NCBI RefSeq assembly: GCF_900107195.1
Contig: NZ_FNPB01000011.1
Coordinates: 1 to 64,000, forward strand
DNA from: Halobellus clavatus
Lineage (GTDB): Archaea; Halobacteriota; Halobacteria; Halobacteriales; Haloferacaceae
Reading direction: 5' to 3'
Length of the DNA stretch: 64,000 bases
The position numbers were made by a program, and so were the translations under genes. This document shows positions 25,803 through 33,460 of this stretch, one piece after another. How positions within the stretch are numbered: the stretch's first letter is position 1; each line of letters opens with the position of its first letter. Under the pieces are notes generated by a model. That model ran no database searches, was not told the DNA's origin, and saw only the letters and a list, made by a program, of their open reading frames with translations.

Positions 25803-27200
25803 TCAGGCGAACCGTTTCAGCGAGGATTTAGAGATATCTCCGAATCGAGAATCCTCCATTACGATATCAAGGATAGCCTCAGGATTGTGGAGTAACCGAT
25901 GAGAGTTGTGGCGGCCACCGCCTTTTCCCATATTCACCTCTTTAGTTTCGATTACCTGGCTGAGCTGCATCTCATCGAGGATATCCCGGAAGCGCCGTAT
26001 CCCGATCGTGTCCATATCTATCGCGTTAGTGATCTGCTGGTACGCATCGTAGAGTTCACCTGTGATGATGTAATCGTCACGCGAGTAAAGTGATTTAGCA
26101 GCGATCGAGAGACAAGCTGCTTTCATTTGAGTGGGGGTTCCCTGGAGGAAGTCGCGGAATCTATCCTTTTCAAGTGCGTCTTGGGCTCTTCGCACGTGGT
26201 CTTCCTCAACTACGTCTGCTCCCTCACGATCGGCTAGCTCTCCTGCGGTCCTGAACAATCGCATTGCTTTCCGTGCATCACCGTGTTCCTGGGCTGAGAA
26301 AGCCGCGACAAGAGGAATAACCTCATCAGTAAGAACACCATCACGAAATGCGTCATCACGCCCGCGAAGAATCTCTTGAATCTGATTTGCATTATATGGG
26401 TCGAAATTGAGTTCTTGAGTCTGGAAGGCACTCTTGGTGCGTGGGTTCAACTCGTCGAAGAAGTTGATTTGATTGCTTATTGCGATGATCCCGATTTGAC
26501 ACGACGTATCATTCGATTCGACTGCCTTCGCGAGACTCATCAGAACGTGGTCGCTCTTGAGAAGGTCGACTTCGTCAAGAATAATGATAGCCGAGTCGTA
26601 GTGATCGAGAATCTGCCAGAGCCGTTTGTAGAACTTGTCTTTCGGTAGCCCGGTATCGGGCATTTTCACGATGTCCTCATCCTCGTCATAGATATCCTCG
26701 TCGTTCAGCTGTTGCCCGATTGTCGAGATGACTTGGACTTCAGTTGAGGATTTCGAGCAGTCTAGATACGTATGGCCTATTCGGATATCATCAACTGCCG
26801 CATTGACAGCTCGACGAGTGACGTATCGGGAGACAAGAGATTTTCCCGTTCCTGTTTTCCCAGTAATTGAGATGTGATTTGGGGCACCACCATAGACAGC
26901 GTCGTTCAGACAGCTACTGATAGTGGAAATATAATCGTCACGTCCGACAATTCGATCGCCATCAGGTACCCAACCGACACGGACCATCTCCTTATTTTGG
27001 AAAACCCCCTTCCGTTTAGAAAAGAGCGGGTCGTCAACCTTGAATTGTTGACCGTCCCCGTCGCTTGATGGCGGTTTTCCATTCTCGTCTGGACTCCCCT
27101 TCGGTTCCGATGTTTGGACACGAGATCGGTCGTCTTGACCGTCTGAAGACGTAGAATCCAAATCTCGACTTTCATCGGAAGTCGAGGTGCCGTTTGACAT
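25803..27200 (-). CDS. Orc1/Cdc6-family replication initiator
   Basis: A 465-residue AAA+ protein that binds origin repeats and starts replication. An acidic disordered N-terminus (about 1-55) is followed by Walker A GKTGTGKS (114-121), Walker B IIILDEVD (205-212), sensor-1-like IGIIAISNQINF, the FDPYNANQIQEIL lid segment and a C-terminal winged helix. It lies at the edge of an array of origin recognition boxes. A correctly placed TATA box gives a leaderless start at 27200. Box-like sequences inside its first codons and in its promoter suggest that it represses itself. Confidence 0.95.
   Translation of the reverse strand: MSNGTSTSDESRDLDSTSSDGQDDRSRVQTSEPKGSPDENGKPPSSDGDGQQFKVDDPLFSKRKGVFQNKEMVRVGWVPDGDRIVGRDDYISTISSCLNDAVYGGAPNHISITGKTGTGKSLVSRYVTRRAVNAAVDDIRIGHTYLDCSKSSTEVQVISTIGQQLNDEDIYDEDEDIVKMPDTGLPKDKFYKRLWQILDHYDSAIIILDEVDLLKSDHVLMSLAKAVESNDTSCQIGIIAISNQINFFDELNPRTKSAFQTQELNFDPYNANQIQEILRGRDDAFRDGVLTDEVIPLVAAFSAQEHGDARKAMRLFRTAGELADREGADVVEEDHVRRAQDALEKDRFRDFLQGTPTQMKAACLSIAAKSLYSRDDYIITGELYDAYQQITNAIDMDTIGIRRFRDILDEMQLSQVIETKEVNMGKGGGRHNSHRLLHNPEAILDIVMEDSRFGDISKSSLKRFA
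27095..27108 (-). repeat. Origin-box-like half site inside the orc1 gene
   Basis: CCCCTTCGGTTCCG is identical to the core of the box at 27327-27350 and lies within codons for the disordered N-terminus. It may be chance or a binding site. Confidence 0.35.
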
Positions 27201-27252
27201 AGAGGCACCGACGAAACCCGATTACTTAAAAGTATTCCCACCTCGACTTCCG
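27172..27252. promoter_or_regulatory. 14-bp inverted repeat flanking the orc1 start and promoter
   Basis: CGGAAGTCGAGGTG (27176-27189) is inverted as CACCTCGACTTCCG (27239-27252). Both resemble weak origin boxes. The TATA box and ATG lie between them, so Orc1 binding could close its own promoter. Confidence 0.5.
27222..27231 (-). promoter_or_regulatory. TATA box of orc1/cdc6
   Basis: On the minus strand TTTTAAGTAA is 22 bp before the start codon at 27200, the spacing of a leaderless haloarchaeal promoter. Confidence 0.6.
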
Positions 27253-27258
27253 ACGTAA
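27235..27258 (-). repeat. Weak origin recognition box
   Basis: Reads TTACGTCGGAAGTCGAGG on the minus strand and overlaps the orc1 promoter arm. Confidence 0.5.
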
Positions 27259-27326
27259 ATCTACCACGATGGAAAGTCTACTGGAAGGACTACCTCGATC
27301 TTCGAACAATCACGGGACCCAACACA

Positions 27327-27350
27327 CACACCCCTTCGGTTCCGTCGTTA
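27327..27350 (-). repeat. Origin recognition box 1
   Basis: Minus-strand copy TAACGACGGAACCGAA followed by GGGGTGTG, the same sequence as box 3. Confidence 0.85.
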
Positions 27351-27636
27351 CCGACGAACGTGTACCCCCCACGGGAAGGATAGGTACAATCACGGTTTAG
27401 AGGATAGAACGCGTCTCTACGGCGTTTCTGGACGTTCCAACCCGTTACCGAGCTTCGTCTCGAACGTACCAGTCGCTCCGCTTCTTTATCCCTAGAATTT
27501 CGTCCTGCGGAGTTGTTCAAGCTGTACCGTAATAAACCTAGGGGTGAAATAACTCAAATTTCACATATTCTTATCGTGGGACAGAATCCAGGCGACTCTT
27601 GCTATTCTCAGTCTAGTTACCGCTTTTCGCGGCTGC

Positions 27637-27660
27637 TAACGTCGGAACTGGTGGGGTGTG
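27637..27660 (+). repeat. Origin recognition box 2
   Basis: TAACGTCGGAACTGGT followed by GGGGTGTG. Confidence 0.85.
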
Positions 27661-27701
27661 TCTGGTCATCGTGATCTTGAGCTGCGTTGCCCTTGTCTAC
27701 C

Positions 27702-27725
27702 TAACGACGGAACCGAAGGGGTGTG
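27702..27725 (+). repeat. Origin recognition box 3
   Basis: TAACGACGGAACCGAA followed by GGGGTGTG, 65 bp after box 2. Confidence 0.85.
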
Positions 27726-27914
27726 GGTCCGTCATCGAGTAGTGGTAGGATTTCCCCGAGACCAATTCTCGTCTCTAACCTTCGTTTATAGACCTGTTCT
27801 GCCCGTGGTATCCTGAAGTATTCATCCTTGACGAGAGTTATGAGGCTTTTCTTCCGTTTTTTCATTCCACTCATCCCGCTCTTACTCTCATCTAAAGAGA
27901 GTAAATTCGCACGC

Positions 27915-27938
27915 TAACGTCGGAACTGGTGGGGTGTC
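27915..27938 (+). repeat. Origin recognition box 4
   Basis: TAACGTCGGAACTGGT followed by GGGGTGTC. Confidence 0.85.
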
Positions 27939-27979
27939 CCCACCCGAGATCTGGAGACTTCATACGATTTGTCCCTCGT

Positions 27980-28003
27980 TTACGACGGAAGTCCAGGGGT
28001 GTC
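27980..28003 (+). repeat. Origin recognition box 5
   Basis: TTACGACGGAAGTCCA followed by GGGGTGTC, 65 bp after box 4. Confidence 0.8.
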
Positions 28004-28013
28004 CCCATAGCGA

Positions 28014-28037
28014 TAACGCCGGAACCAGTGGGGTGTT
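28014..28037 (+). repeat. Origin recognition box 6
   Basis: TAACGCCGGAACCAGT followed by GGGGTGTT, 34 bp after box 5. Confidence 0.8.
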
Positions 28038-28049
28038 TTCCGCCTCGCC

Positions 28050-28073
28050 TTACGACGGAACTGGTGGGGTGTC
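28050..28073 (+). repeat. Origin recognition box 7
   Basis: TTACGACGGAACTGGT followed by GGGGTGTC, 36 bp after box 6 and about 50 bp before the next gene. Confidence 0.85.
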
Positions 28074-28121
28074 CCCTCTCTGGATTTTTCTCTCCCTACG
28101 TTGAACTGAGGCGATTCGTCG

Positions 28122-29009
28122 ATGGCTTCCATCACCGACCCGAGTACATACGAACCAATCACCGAGAATCTCGATGAAGTCCACAAGAAAACGGGCTTTC
28201 GTACATACGACGTCTTCACGAACTGGCTCAATTTCACCGTCACCGCTCTTAGTCGGAACGACGACGACTACCTTGACCTCGTTCACGATCTCACAGATCG
28301 TCTCCACGATGATGACGATCTCATCAGAGATGTTCTCGAGACCTATGGGACTGCACTCGGAGCCCTCGTCAATACAATGGAAGAAACGACCGTTCCGGGA
28401 TACCCGCACACGGCGGAACTCCTCGGCGGGATTTACGAACACTACGGAGCTAACAGTGATGCCTTCGGCCAGCACTTCACACCCCAGAATGTCGCCATCG
28501 CGAAGGCTCAGATGCTCTTCAGCGCCCCCGAGGGCATTCGTGACGCCACTCAGAAGGACCCTATCACGATCAGCGATCCGGCGTGCGGGAGTGGTCGATT
28601 CCCGTTCCACGCTGTCCAGCAGCTCCGTCACATTTCACCTAACACGCCCACCGTTGTCGTTGCACGCGACATCGACAAGACGTGCGCTCATATGGCCGTC
28701 ATCAACTTTGCACTCCACGCCATCCCCGCGTACGTCGTCCACGGAAACTCCCTCACCTACGAGACGTGGCACGTTTGGCGAATAAACCATCCCACGCGAA
28801 TCCTTACCGACTCAACCGCCAACGGGGTTATCACCGAACTTGACCCCGACAACGTACCCATCAAAACGGACTTTGAGGAGGCCGATGGCTCCGCTCAGGA
28901 CGACACCAACAACGATAGCGACCTCTCTGAAGGAAACGTTGAGGACGCCGTCACGATCGATGATCCCGATACCATCGAGAACGTCACGCTTGACGCCTTC
29001 AGCGAATAA
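28122..29009 (+). CDS. N6-adenine DNA methylase-like protein without an NPPY motif
   Basis: A 295-residue protein with the HsdM-type layout. A helical N-terminus leads to AFGQHFTPQNVAIAKAQM (about residues 121-138) and SAM-binding motif I DPACGSGRF (about 151-159), with VVARDIDKTCAHMAVINFALH (motif II region) and YVVHGNSLT after it. The NPPY/F or DPPY catalytic motif that should follow is not found. Instead the chain continues ETWHVWRINHPTR and an acidic tail. It may bind SAM or DNA without methylating, or use an unusual active site. It is the first gene beside the origin array. Confidence 0.7.
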   Translation: MASITDPSTYEPITENLDEVHKKTGFRTYDVFTNWLNFTVTALSRNDDDYLDLVHDLTDRLHDDDDLIRDVLETYGTALGALVNTMEETTVPGYPHTAELLGGIYEHYGANSDAFGQHFTPQNVAIAKAQMLFSAPEGIRDATQKDPITISDPACGSGRFPFHAVQQLRHISPNTPTVVVARDIDKTCAHMAVINFALHAIPAYVVHGNSLTYETWHVWRINHPTRILTDSTANGVITELDPDNVPIKTDFEEADGSAQDDTNNDSDLSEGNVEDAVTIDDPDTIENVTLDAFSE

Positions 29010-29032
29010 CTATCTGTATTCCACACTCCACA

Positions 29033-29563
29033 ATGTCCGTTGTTCTCCAATCCGAGGCGAACCGGCGTCAAGCCCTTCGAGAACTCTTCCAGGCCCTCGA
29101 GGACAACGCGACGCCGCCACGGGGTCTCGCACAAACCAAGTCTGGCGTCGTAGCTGCGATCGGGCCCGCACCGATGACCACCCGTGCGTGGTTCCTCGAG
29201 CGATACCCTCATCTCAAGGCCAGCGAAGAAACCGCCGAAGCGCAGGTCTATCGAGCGTACTGCTTCGACCCGACTCACACCCGGAAACCAACTACGGATC
29301 CCCGCGATCACATCCAAGGGAATTTCGTAGACGATCAGCTCGTCACCTGTCAAGTGTTCGTCCTTGATCTTCCTGCTACCAACTTCGAAAATTGTACGAG
29401 ACTGGACGCAATCCTCCGGATCGCCAGCGAGCAATTCACTCCTATCATCCGTGACGGGCAACGTGTCCTTGAGAAGACGATTGTTGGCTCCGCTCGAGAC
29501 GTCCACGCACTCTATCAGCGCACTCGATATCAACCAGCTTGCGACCCATCGACGGATATGTGA
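29033..29563 (+). CDS. Hypothetical protein
   Basis: A 176-residue protein following the methylase-like gene by 23 bp, probably in the same operon. It opens with helical EANRRQALRELFQALEDN, followed by an α/β part (DDQLVTCQVFVLDLPATNFE). No family is recognised. Confidence 0.65.
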   Translation: MSVVLQSEANRRQALRELFQALEDNATPPRGLAQTKSGVVAAIGPAPMTTRAWFLERYPHLKASEETAEAQVYRAYCFDPTHTRKPTTDPRDHIQGNFVDDQLVTCQVFVLDLPATNFENCTRLDAILRIASEQFTPIIRDGQRVLEKTIVGSARDVHALYQRTRYQPACDPSTDM

Positions 29564-29663
29564 ACTACACTGCTAACTCGATAGGAACGACGACTACACG
29601 CTCGCTCGCGTCGACGACTAGCCAGTTCACGTTGGTCATTCGTAACATTACGGAGTTCTCACG

Positions 29664-30671
29664 ATGCCATCGAATTCCCAATCCCAACTCGATGCGTTCA
29701 CGACGACCGAAGAATCGACATCCGGCCACTCAACAAATACTCCCGCAGTAACATCGACGACTGAGAAGTCTGAAGCGACCCACTCCACAGCGGAAACACC
29801 GCTAAACGATTTCTACGAAAATGTCCACAGGGTCTTCGAGAAAACATATCCGTCGGCACTGTTGAACGTCGATCAGGTTATGGCGCTCACTCCGGATCAT
29901 AACGTCTTCTGTACATCTGACCTTCCTGATGAGCTCAAAGTCGCCCCAGCCCGTATCGGTCAGTGGGAACTCGATTACCACGACGATACGACCATCACCT
30001 ACCGAGCCTCGGGACGTGCCTTCGACGAACGATGGGGACAAGGCGGGTCGATTGTCCGACACCGTATCTATCTGAACGACTCCGGAGCGAACCGCGACGG
30101 GATGTGGCACTATATGACCGAACTCGTGACCGGCTACGGGAACCCCTCACAGGTTCGGAAGGCAGACACCAGCGATAAGGCGCGACTTTCTGGGATACGC
30201 GGCCACAGCGTCCAGAACAACGACGGCGACTACGGCGTCTCCGGAGGGACGAACGCACGTATTGAAGACATCAAGACCGCAGTCGCGACGGTCGTTGCCC
30301 AACTCCATACAGAGCCCTCCACAATCCGAACGCACCTCCCTGACACCGACGACCTGGAGTGGACGCTGTCCAAATACGGCCTCAGGACGGCTACTTACGA
30401 GCGGCTGGCACCAAACGAAACAGATTACGACTACTTGCGTCTCACCGCAACGCAGGATCGCGTCTACCTCAAGGGGCTCAAAGAGAACGAGTCATCAGCT
30501 CAACACGACAGCGTACCTGTCCCCATACCTGATTCGATCCCGCCCGGCTGTGCTACTCAGACCGAGCGAGCGACCACCGTTGTTGCCTCCTCGCTTTCCC
30601 CCCTGCTCATCAAGCCAATCCTCAAACCGCCAGTCGAGGAGGTGCTTGAAGCTACCGCGCTTCCGCAATGA
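29664..30671 (+). CDS. Hypothetical protein with a disordered N-terminus
   Basis: A 335-residue protein. About 45 Ser/Thr-rich residues precede a folded domain (LNDFYENVHRVFEKTYPSALLNVDQVM) and a β-rich centre with a repeated RASGRAFDERWGQGGSIVRHRIYL-like character. It is soluble and of unknown family. It is separated by 100 bp from the previous gene and may have its own promoter. Confidence 0.6.
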   Translation: MPSNSQSQLDAFTTTEESTSGHSTNTPAVTSTTEKSEATHSTAETPLNDFYENVHRVFEKTYPSALLNVDQVMALTPDHNVFCTSDLPDELKVAPARIGQWELDYHDDTTITYRASGRAFDERWGQGGSIVRHRIYLNDSGANRDGMWHYMTELVTGYGNPSQVRKADTSDKARLSGIRGHSVQNNDGDYGVSGGTNARIEDIKTAVATVVAQLHTEPSTIRTHLPDTDDLEWTLSKYGLRTATYERLAPNETDYDYLRLTATQDRVYLKGLKENESSAQHDSVPVPIPDSIPPGCATQTERATTVVASSLSPLLIKPILKPPVEEVLEATALPQ

Positions 30672-30741
30672 GGATGAGACAGTCTCACTTCCCGGAACAG
30701 TCTTTTTCTTGCACGAAGAAGATGGAGCAACAGCTCCAGAG

Positions 30742-31278
30742 ATGCATAGACGTGGTCATTACGGGCTCGCTCTTCTCGCCTTCTCACCGCTGGCGTTTTT
30801 CCTTACCGTTAGTCGAGCATCCGGAGAAGCCCTCTTGGGGATACTTATCGTCGCCGGCGTGGCACCGATTCCCGATATCGACCAGCGTCTCCCCTTCGTT
30901 TCGCACCGCGGTATCACGCACACCGTCTGGTTCATCATCGTCGCGTCCACGATCGCAACGGCTGTGACGTGGGCCGCGGCGCTTCAGGGAACACAATCGG
31001 TGAACGGGACGCTGTCAACAGCAAGCGCTCCGTCTCTCGTTGTTCCTGCGCTTGGCGTCGGCTTTCTCGTCGCGCTGGGGCTCACGACGCACCTCCTCGG
31101 TGACGTGATAACGCCGATGGGGATCCAACCGTTCGCCCCCGTGGACGACACGGAGTACACGTGGAATCTTACGACGTCAGCGAACAGTACGGCAAATAAC
31201 GCCCTCTTTGTCGCTGGACTCGGTGCCACAGGAGCTGCTATCTATATCCCGCAGGTCCTCGCGACGATCGGCGTGTAA
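30742..31278 (+). CDS. DUF457/YdjM-type membrane-bound metal-dependent hydrolase
   Basis: A 178-residue protein with four or five membrane helices. ATG 30742 is chosen because the family begins with HRRGHYG, the first metal-binding His motif. PDIDQRLPFVSHRGITHTVWF (about residues 48-68) and LTTHLLGDVITPMGIQPF (about 120-137) supply the other conserved His and Asp residues. Members are integral membrane phosphohydrolase-like proteins of uncertain substrate, common in haloarchaea. The open frame upstream overlaps the previous gene and is not coding. Confidence 0.85.
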   Translation: MHRRGHYGLALLAFSPLAFFLTVSRASGEALLGILIVAGVAPIPDIDQRLPFVSHRGITHTVWFIIVASTIATAVTWAAALQGTQSVNGTLSTASAPSLVVPALGVGFLVALGLTTHLLGDVITPMGIQPFAPVDDTEYTWNLTTSANSTANNALFVAGLGATGAAIYIPQVLATIGV

Positions 31279-31319
31279 TCGCGGCTCTAACGCGCTAATT
31301 GAGCAGGCCGTCTCTGTCA

Positions 31320-31362
31320 GTTACCCCACGAAATGGGCGATACCATCTCTGCGTGGGGTAAC
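31320..31362. promoter_or_regulatory. GTTACCCCACG-N21-CGTGGGGTAAC inverted repeat, copy 2
   Basis: Perfect 11-bp arms at 31320-31330 and 31352-31362. The right arm ends 57 bp before ATG 31420. Confidence 0.7.
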
Positions 31363-31394
31363 TCAGATAGATCGTCGACCGAATTTCTCTCTCC

Positions 31395-31410
31395 CCTCTA
31401 CTGGTGGAGG
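31395..31410 (+). promoter_or_regulatory. Leader hairpin over the ribosome binding site of the 31420 gene
   Basis: CCTCTAC faces GTGGAGG (one G-U pair), preceded by GAATTTCTC as in the leader at 23884-23892. The GGAGG is 9 nt before the ATG. Confidence 0.4.
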
Positions 31411-31419
31411 AATCTACGT

Positions 31420-31629
31420 ATGGGTAGTCTTTCTCGACACCGCGCACAGCAACGCTTCCGCAAGGCACTCGACCAGCGGCTCCAGGATACGTCGAGTCCA
31501 ACCGAGACGTATTCAGCCTACGAGGAAGCCATCGAGGAGTTCATCGGATTGGCCCTCAACGCCGACGAACTCAACAAGGCAGCTTGCCGCGTCGCAACCG
31601 ATCCCGACGCAATAGACTTCCCCGACTAA
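31420..31629 (+). CDS. Small helical protein
   Basis: A 69-residue protein (MGSLSRHRAQQRFRKAL...) with a basic N-terminal helix and an acidic C-terminal helix. ATG 31420 is placed after a GGTGGAGG ribosome site; the earlier in-frame ATG at 31333 falls inside the inverted repeat. It heads the operon controlled by repeat copy 2. Confidence 0.65.
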   Translation: MGSLSRHRAQQRFRKALDQRLQDTSSPTETYSAYEEAIEEFIGLALNADELNKAACRVATDPDAIDFPD

Positions 31630-31639
31630 CGCCACACTC

Positions 31640-32131
31640 ATGTCCGAATCCGACCCGACCGACGACCGCTGGATCGACGCCCACAGCGTAACCTGCGCCA
31701 TTTGTGGCTATCTCGCTGACGAACGCGAAACGAAGAACCTCTACAAAGACGACGACATACACCTTGAGGGCGAGGCACATTGGGACTGCTGGGAAACCCA
31801 CGACTGCCTTGAGGGCGGCTGGCTGATTCGCGATCCCGGCCCCGACGTCGAGGCAGACATCGATCCGCAGTCCGAGACCGTTTCACTCCCTGTCGTCTGC
31901 AAGGTCTGTGGGAAGGTTTACCGGATGTGCTACGACTTCGCCGCTCTCTACGACCCAGAGGCCGATACGTTCGAGGTACCGGTACAGATCGACGACAACA
32001 TCCAGGGCCTCCTCAACACCGTCAATAGACTAGCCAACAACGGACAGATCGACCCTGAAGAAGCTCAGTACCTTCGGGATAACATCATCGCGATCAAGGA
32101 CCGCCTCGGACAACACCGCTCACGCGAGTAG
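31640..32131 (+). CDS. Zinc-binding hypothetical protein
   Basis: A 163-residue protein with CAIC (about residue 19), C-W-E-T-H-D-C and CKVCGKVYRMC (about residues 87-97), enough for one or two zinc sites, followed by a helical C-terminus. It starts 10 bp after the small helical gene. The family is unknown. Confidence 0.65.
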   Translation: MSESDPTDDRWIDAHSVTCAICGYLADERETKNLYKDDDIHLEGEAHWDCWETHDCLEGGWLIRDPGPDVEADIDPQSETVSLPVVCKVCGKVYRMCYDFAALYDPEADTFEVPVQIDDNIQGLLNTVNRLANNGQIDPEEAQYLRDNIIAIKDRLGQHRSRE

Positions 32132-32169
32132 CAGAAGGCGACATTCAGCAAAGTTCAGCACAAAGTGCA

Positions 32170-32322
32170 TCACTCCGGTGCGACAACGTCCCCGCATCCC
32201 GGACAATCGGCCCACACGCCTTCTGTCCCATCATCTTTTTCGTATTCAACTAGAGTCCACGCAGTAGTAATACGCTCATTACAGTCCGGGCAGTGACCGA
32301 GTATCTGCGTGTCGTCGGGCAT
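32170..32322 (-). CDS. 50-residue zinc-ribbon protein
   Basis: Minus-strand ATG 32322 to TGA 32170. The protein starts MPDDTQILGHCPDCNERITT and ends with ADCPGCGDVVAPE, giving two CxxC knuckles (C11/C14 and about C40/C43), the classic zinc-ribbon spacing for a protein this small. Paired inverted repeats lie over its promoter. Confidence 0.7.
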   Translation of the reverse strand: MPDDTQILGHCPDCNERITTAWTLVEYEKDDGTEGVWADCPGCGDVVAPE

Positions 32323-32333
32323 GGAAAGGGGAT

Positions 32334-32366
32334 GGAAGGAGCGTGTGATAGTGTTCCTTCCACACG
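32334..32366. promoter_or_regulatory. Two interleaved inverted repeats
   Basis: GGAAGGA (32334-32340) pairs with TCCTTCC (32355-32361), and CGTGTG (32342-32347) pairs with CACACG (32361-32366). They lie 12-44 bp upstream of the 50-residue zinc-ribbon start, where a promoter is expected, and may be an operator. Confidence 0.35.
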
Positions 32367-32483
32367 AACCTTGAATGTTGTCAAAAATGAGCTTTTAGCG
32401 GGCTTGCAGGCCGCCCACACCAGAATTTCGGGGAGACAGCCCACCAGAACCATTAATTCAGAGCCGCCGGAACAGGACAACTT

Positions 32484-32638
32484 ATGAGTGTCCGCACAAT
32501 TCTCGCTCGGTTTCTCTCCACTGGGAAGACAGAGATGGTCGTCGAGTGTCGCCAGTGCGGGACAACGTCTCTTCGGACACTGATGAATGTCCCGGGTGCG
32601 GATTGGAAGAGATTGGGTGCTATCAAATCCCGACGTGA
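32484..32638 (+). pseudogene. Small zinc-ribbon gene with a frameshift
   Basis: ATG 32484 gives MSVRTILARFLSTGKTEMVVECRQCGTTS, with the first CxxC knuckle. The second knuckle (SDTDECPGCGLEEIGCYQIPT) is in another frame ending at TGA 32636. A single-base change near 32568-32574 would restore a normal 51-residue two-knuckle protein. The unshifted frame stays open to 32663 but loses the second knuckle. Confidence 0.6.
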
Positions 32639-32670
32639 ATTTGTCACTGGCCGCATCAAGTGATCCGTCT

Positions 32671-32892
32671 ATGACGATCGAAACCGCACACAACGCTCCC
32701 GAAGCTGTCATCGCGCCGGCTGAGGAGATCCACGACTTCCTCGCGACTCGATTCGGTCGCGACGACGTCCTCGTTGAGGTTGAGTCATCCGGCGCCGTCC
32801 AGACCACAATCCACCAGGATGCCGGCATTGAGTACCCCGGCGAATGGGACACTTTTCAAGATTTCACACCCTCATCAACCGACACCGCCTAA
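32671..32892 (+). CDS. Small hypothetical protein (73 aa)
   Basis: ATG 32671 starts MTIETAHNAPEAVIAPAEEIHDFL. The protein is acidic, α/β and without cysteines. It lies between zinc-ribbon genes and may be co-transcribed with them. Confidence 0.55.
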   Translation: MTIETAHNAPEAVIAPAEEIHDFLATRFGRDDVLVEVESSGAVQTTIHQDAGIEYPGEWDTFQDFTPSSTDTA

Positions 32893-32971
32893 CCCTATTG
32901 GTCCCCTCGATCACTTCAGCAGTCCCTCGGCTCCTAGCGTCTTTGTTTGCGGCCACGGGCCTGAACCGCTT

Positions 32972-33439
32972 ATGACAACCCTGCAAGCAACCACCGCATC
33001 GAATCATCCGACCGTCGACCCCGATGTGGTCGAGGCTATCGAAGCAATCATCGACGATTACGACTTCTACGGGAGTTTCCACTCCCTGACCATCGGCGTC
33101 GTCGAACCCGACCAGGAGGACGCCGACCCGTACCTCGAACTCTACGGGTACGTCGCCTTCGAGGTCACAAAGCCAATTTTCGACGAAGACGGGAGTGTCG
33201 TCGATCGAACAGAATACTGCACCGAGGAGTTCCTTGAACGTCTCGCTCCCCATCTTGAGGAGCAACTCGTCGTGGAGACCGTCGGATTCGAGAAGTGCCG
33301 TTTCCCGCTGCTTGCCGGCCAGTGGGTCGCTTGGCCTGATGGGACTCTTACCTACAATTCGTTCGACCACGCTCCTGAGAACCCGTCCGAGGAGTCGGCT
33401 ACGGAAACTCTCGACGCACCGTCTGAATCGTCTGCGTAA
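32972..33439 (+). CDS. Hypothetical acidic protein
   Basis: A 155-residue protein starting at ATG 32972. A mixed α/β domain (VEAIEAIIDDYDFYGSFHSLTIGVVEPDQ) precedes a Ser/Glu-rich tail. No motif is recognised. Confidence 0.6.
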   Translation: MTTLQATTASNHPTVDPDVVEAIEAIIDDYDFYGSFHSLTIGVVEPDQEDADPYLELYGYVAFEVTKPIFDEDGSVVDRTEYCTEEFLERLAPHLEEQLVVETVGFEKCRFPLLAGQWVAWPDGTLTYNSFDHAPENPSEESATETLDAPSESSA

Positions 33440-33460
33440 TCCCACACCCAGCTCATCATT

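Larger units (their letters stand above)
27235..28073. other. Replication origin region
   Basis: This non-coding stretch beside orc1/cdc6 contains seven good copies and at least one weaker copy of an origin recognition box with the pattern TNACGNCGGAA, four to five variable bases, then GGGGTGT. One clear copy near orc1 points left and six point right. Between them are AT-rich stretches (about 27520-27580 and 27840-27905) that could be the unwinding element. This layout is standard for haloarchaeal chromosomal and plasmid origins. Confidence 0.9.

Noticed and set aside
27327-28073. Repeated 24-bp units that could be taken for a CRISPR array
   Set aside because: Spacing is irregular, one unit is inverted, spacers are not of equal size, and the units match the origin-box pattern next to orc1.
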